Shown here: positions 4,991 to 6,757 of the stretch, piece by piece
Position numbering within the stretch: the first letter of the stretch is position 1
Layout: the number at the start of each line of letters is the position of its first letter
Assembly (NCBI GenBank): GCA_029256365.1
Contig: JAQSYB010000110.1
Coordinates: forward strand, 1-6,757
Reading direction: 5' to 3'
DNA: 6,757 nucleotides
Source of the DNA: Clostridia bacterium
Lineage (GTDB): Bacteria; Bacillota; Clostridia; Lutisporales; Lutisporaceae
Program-made: the position numbers and the translations under genes
The notes under the pieces: model-generated
The model's input: the letters and a program-made list of their open reading frames with translations, nothing else
What the model was told of the DNA's origin: nothing
Databases searched by the model: none

Positions 4991-6688
4991 TTATAAGTGA
5001 ATAATTGATGTCAGCTCAGCTTCAACATCTTCAATCTTAATGCTCTTCTTGATTCTTTTATCTCTCGTTGTGAGCTCAAGCTCACCTTTTTCAACGTTTC
5101 TTTTGCTGACAACTATTCTCACAGGTATGCCAAGTAAATCTGCATCTGCAAACTGCATTCCTGCAGCAACATTCCTGTCATCCATCAGTACATCATATTT
5201 TTTGCTTAGCTGCTCATACAATGCAAAGCCTACTTGTTTTATATTCTCATTTTCATTGTTCAATAAACAGATATGGATTTGCCATGGAGCAATTGCCATA
5301 GGCCATATTGGTCCATATTCATCATGACTTGCCTCAATGACGCTTGCCAAAAGTCTTCCAACTCCAATTCCATAACAGCCCATTACAGGATGCTTCTGCG
5401 TTCCATCCATATCTGTAAACGTCATATTCATACTCTTTGTATATTTTGTATCCAATTGAAAAATATTGCCGACTTCAATACCTCTGTGTAAATTTAGCTT
5501 GCTTCCGCATTTCGTGCAAATATCCCCTTCATTCACCTTAGCGATATCAACATATCCAACAGGCTTTATATCTCTGTCTATACTTATCCCCTTTAGATGA
5601 TAATCAAGCTTGTTGGCTCCTCCTACAAGATTGCTTTCCCCCTGTAATGAAGTATCATAAACGACATCTAAGCCTTCGCTATCAAGATCATAAGCCCCAA
5701 TAAACCCAAAGCATAGATTCACATTCTCATAATCGGTCAATGGGAAAACGTTCGCACGTACAGTATTTCTAAGCTTTGATTCATTAACCTGTAAATCACC
5801 GCGAAGAAATACAACCAAAGGCTTCTTGCTGTTTTCTACTGCAAAAACTGCAGCCTTCATCAGTTTATTTGCAGGTATTTTGAAGAATGTAGCCAGTGAA
5901 TCAATATCCTTTATATCAGGTGTATATACTTCCTCAATCTCCTGTTCTTCACATCCATTATGGGCTATTTGAGAAACAGCAATCTCCATATTGGCTTTGT
6001 AACCGCAGCTCTCACATATTACAATGGTATCCTCACCAACATCGGACAATAGCATATACTCATGAGATACCTTTCCACCCATCATGCCGTTATCTGAGCG
6101 GACTGAAATAACTTCAGGAATTCCTACCCGTTGAAATATCCTATCATAGGACTTCAATGCTCTTTCATAGTATTGCTCTAAGTCCTCTTGTGAGGTATGG
6201 AAGGAATATGCATCCTTCATGGTAAACTCCCTTACTCGAATCAATCCACCTCTTGCTCTTGTTTCATCACGGAATTTTGTTTGTATTTGATATATCATAA
6301 AAGGATATTTTGAATAAGATTTCACCTCACTTCTGGCAAGGTGAACTGCAGCCTCCTCGTGAGTCATTCCAAGCAGCATATCGTGACCAACTCTGTCCTT
6401 GAAGCGAATAAGTCCGTTGGTAACACTATCAAAGCGGCCGGACTCTTGCCAAAGCTCTGCTGGAAGTACAACAGGAAATAGCACCTCTTGACCATCAATG
6501 GCATCCATTTCCTCACGAATGATTTGTTCAATTTTCCTGACTATTTTTTTAGCTGGCAGCAGCAATGAAAAGATACCATTTGAAACTTGACGAATATATC
6601 CGCCCCGCAGCAGGTATATATGACTTGGAAAGGCTGCCTCACCAGATTTTTCTTTATATCGTTCTCCCAATAATTTACTAATTAACAT
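4991..6688 (-). CDS. proS: Prolyl-tRNA synthetase, bacterial type with editing domain
   Basis: Class II aminoacyl-tRNA synthetase that charges tRNA-Pro in the cytoplasm; 565 residues is normal for the long bacterial form. Motif 1 lies around 64-80 (GQEVLFPVVLPAELW), the substrate loop THEE at 109-112, and motif 2 at 139-163 (FRDETRARGGLIRVREF, then TMKDAYSF). The INS editing domain that hydrolyses Ala-tRNA-Pro sits between motifs 2 and 3, about 225-405, with K278 in NKLMKAAVF matching the editing lysine (K279) of E. coli ProRS. Motif 3 is GCYGIGVGRL (437-446) and the anticodon-binding domain runs from about 465 to the end. CESC (225-228) and CTKC (391-394) flank the insertion and could bind zinc together. 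The ATG at 6688 has AAAGGA about 9 nt upstream. A terminator follows. Only 69 nt of leader is visible, and it shows no T-box; a dispersed repeat lies at the window edge. Confidence 0.97.
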   Translation of the reverse strand: MLISKLLGERYKEKSGEAAFPSHIYLLRGGYIRQVSNGIFSLLLPAKKIVRKIEQIIREEMDAIDGQEVLFPVVLPAELWQESGRFDSVTNGLIRFKDRVGHDMLLGMTHEEAAVHLARSEVKSYSKYPFMIYQIQTKFRDETRARGGLIRVREFTMKDAYSFHTSQEDLEQYYERALKSYDRIFQRVGIPEVISVRSDNGMMGGKVSHEYMLLSDVGEDTIVICESCGYKANMEIAVSQIAHNGCEEQEIEEVYTPDIKDIDSLATFFKIPANKLMKAAVFAVENSKKPLVVFLRGDLQVNESKLRNTVRANVFPLTDYENVNLCFGFIGAYDLDSEGLDVVYDTSLQGESNLVGGANKLDYHLKGISIDRDIKPVGYVDIAKVNEGDICTKCGSKLNLHRGIEVGNIFQLDTKYTKSMNMTFTDMDGTQKHPVMGCYGIGVGRLLASVIEASHDEYGPIWPMAIAPWQIHICLLNNENENIKQVGFALYEQLSKKYDVLMDDRNVAAGMQFADADLLGIPVRIVVSKRNVEKGELELTTRDKRIKKSIKIEDVEAELTSIIHL

Positions 6689-6725
6689 CTTATCAAATCC
6701 TTTCTATTTATACTATCCGTACCCC

Positions 6726-6757
6726 GTCATTCTGAACGCAGTGAAGAATCTTTCTTT
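6726..6757. repeat. Copy of a dispersed GTCATTCTGA...AGAATCT hairpin repeat, cut by the window end
   Basis: GTCATTCTGAACGCAGTGAA followed by GAATCTTTCTTT matches, from memory, a short intergenic repeat family seen in many unrelated bacterial genomes with the usual core TTCTGAGCGAAGCGAAGAA. Arms ATTCT (6729-6733) and AGAAT (6745-6749) pair. Inside them GA/GA steps face each other (6734-6735, 6743-6744), then AC pairs with GT around a GCA triloop (6736-6742). It lies just upstream of proS. Only one copy is visible, so repetition cannot be shown here. Confidence 0.6.

Noticed and set aside
6689..6757. A T-box riboswitch before proS, suggested by GGGGTACGG on the minus strand, which loosely recalls the T-box antiterminator bulge
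   Set aside because: The conserved T-box core is absent and no terminator hairpin with a T run lies between it and the start codon. Only 69 nt of leader is visible, so a T-box further upstream cannot be excluded.

Overview
The window looks like a chromosomal segment from an anaerobic, low-GC Firmicute, most likely a clostridium. The reasons are AT-rich intergenic DNA, strong AGGAGG-type ribosome binding sites, sigma-A promoters with 17-bp spacers, a long bacterial-type prolyl-tRNA synthetase with paired CxxC motifs, and a formate/nitrite-family channel. The species cannot be fixed from the sequence alone. There is no rRNA, tRNA, CRISPR array, transposase or complete prophage.

Layout, left to right. 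One gene is on the plus strand: ychF (121-1218), a universal ribosome-associated P-loop NTPase with its own promoter (TTGCAC, 17 bp, TATAAT). It ends at a 14-bp perfect hairpin (1231-1269) placed to terminate transcription from both sides. All other genes are on the minus strand and converge on that hairpin. Read in the direction of transcription from the right end they are: proS (6688-4991) with a strong intrinsic terminator; an ECF-type sigma factor (4727-4161) whose 3' end overlaps by 20 nt a single-pass membrane protein, its probable anti-sigma factor (4180-3224), followed by a 15-bp-stem terminator; then a formate/nitrite transporter (3048-2161) behind a near-consensus promoter, a 28-codon small ORF (2133-2047), and a 251-residue protein (2028-1273) built almost wholly from a phage-type Peptidase G2 / intramolecular-chaperone domain.

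The first two minus-strand units are ordinary: translation, and a coupled sigma/anti-sigma switch. The third is the odd one. No terminator or convincing promoter separates the transporter, the small ORF and the G2-domain protein, so they probably share one transcript, although a formate-type channel and a tail-spike chaperone domain have no obvious common job. The G2 protein lacks the long fibre or tail-spike body that normally precedes this domain, and the small ORF is not recognised.

Three translation starts were moved inward from the longest open frame because a good Shine-Dalgarno lies inside the longer frame: G2 protein to 2028, transporter to 3048, anti-sigma to 4180. The right edge (6726-6757) carries a copy of a dispersed hairpin repeat of the GTCATTCTGA...AGAATCT type, cut by the window end. 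No gene-free stretch exceeds 300 bp; the longest (4728-4990) holds the proS terminator, the sigma promoter and a 20-bp interrupted palindrome.
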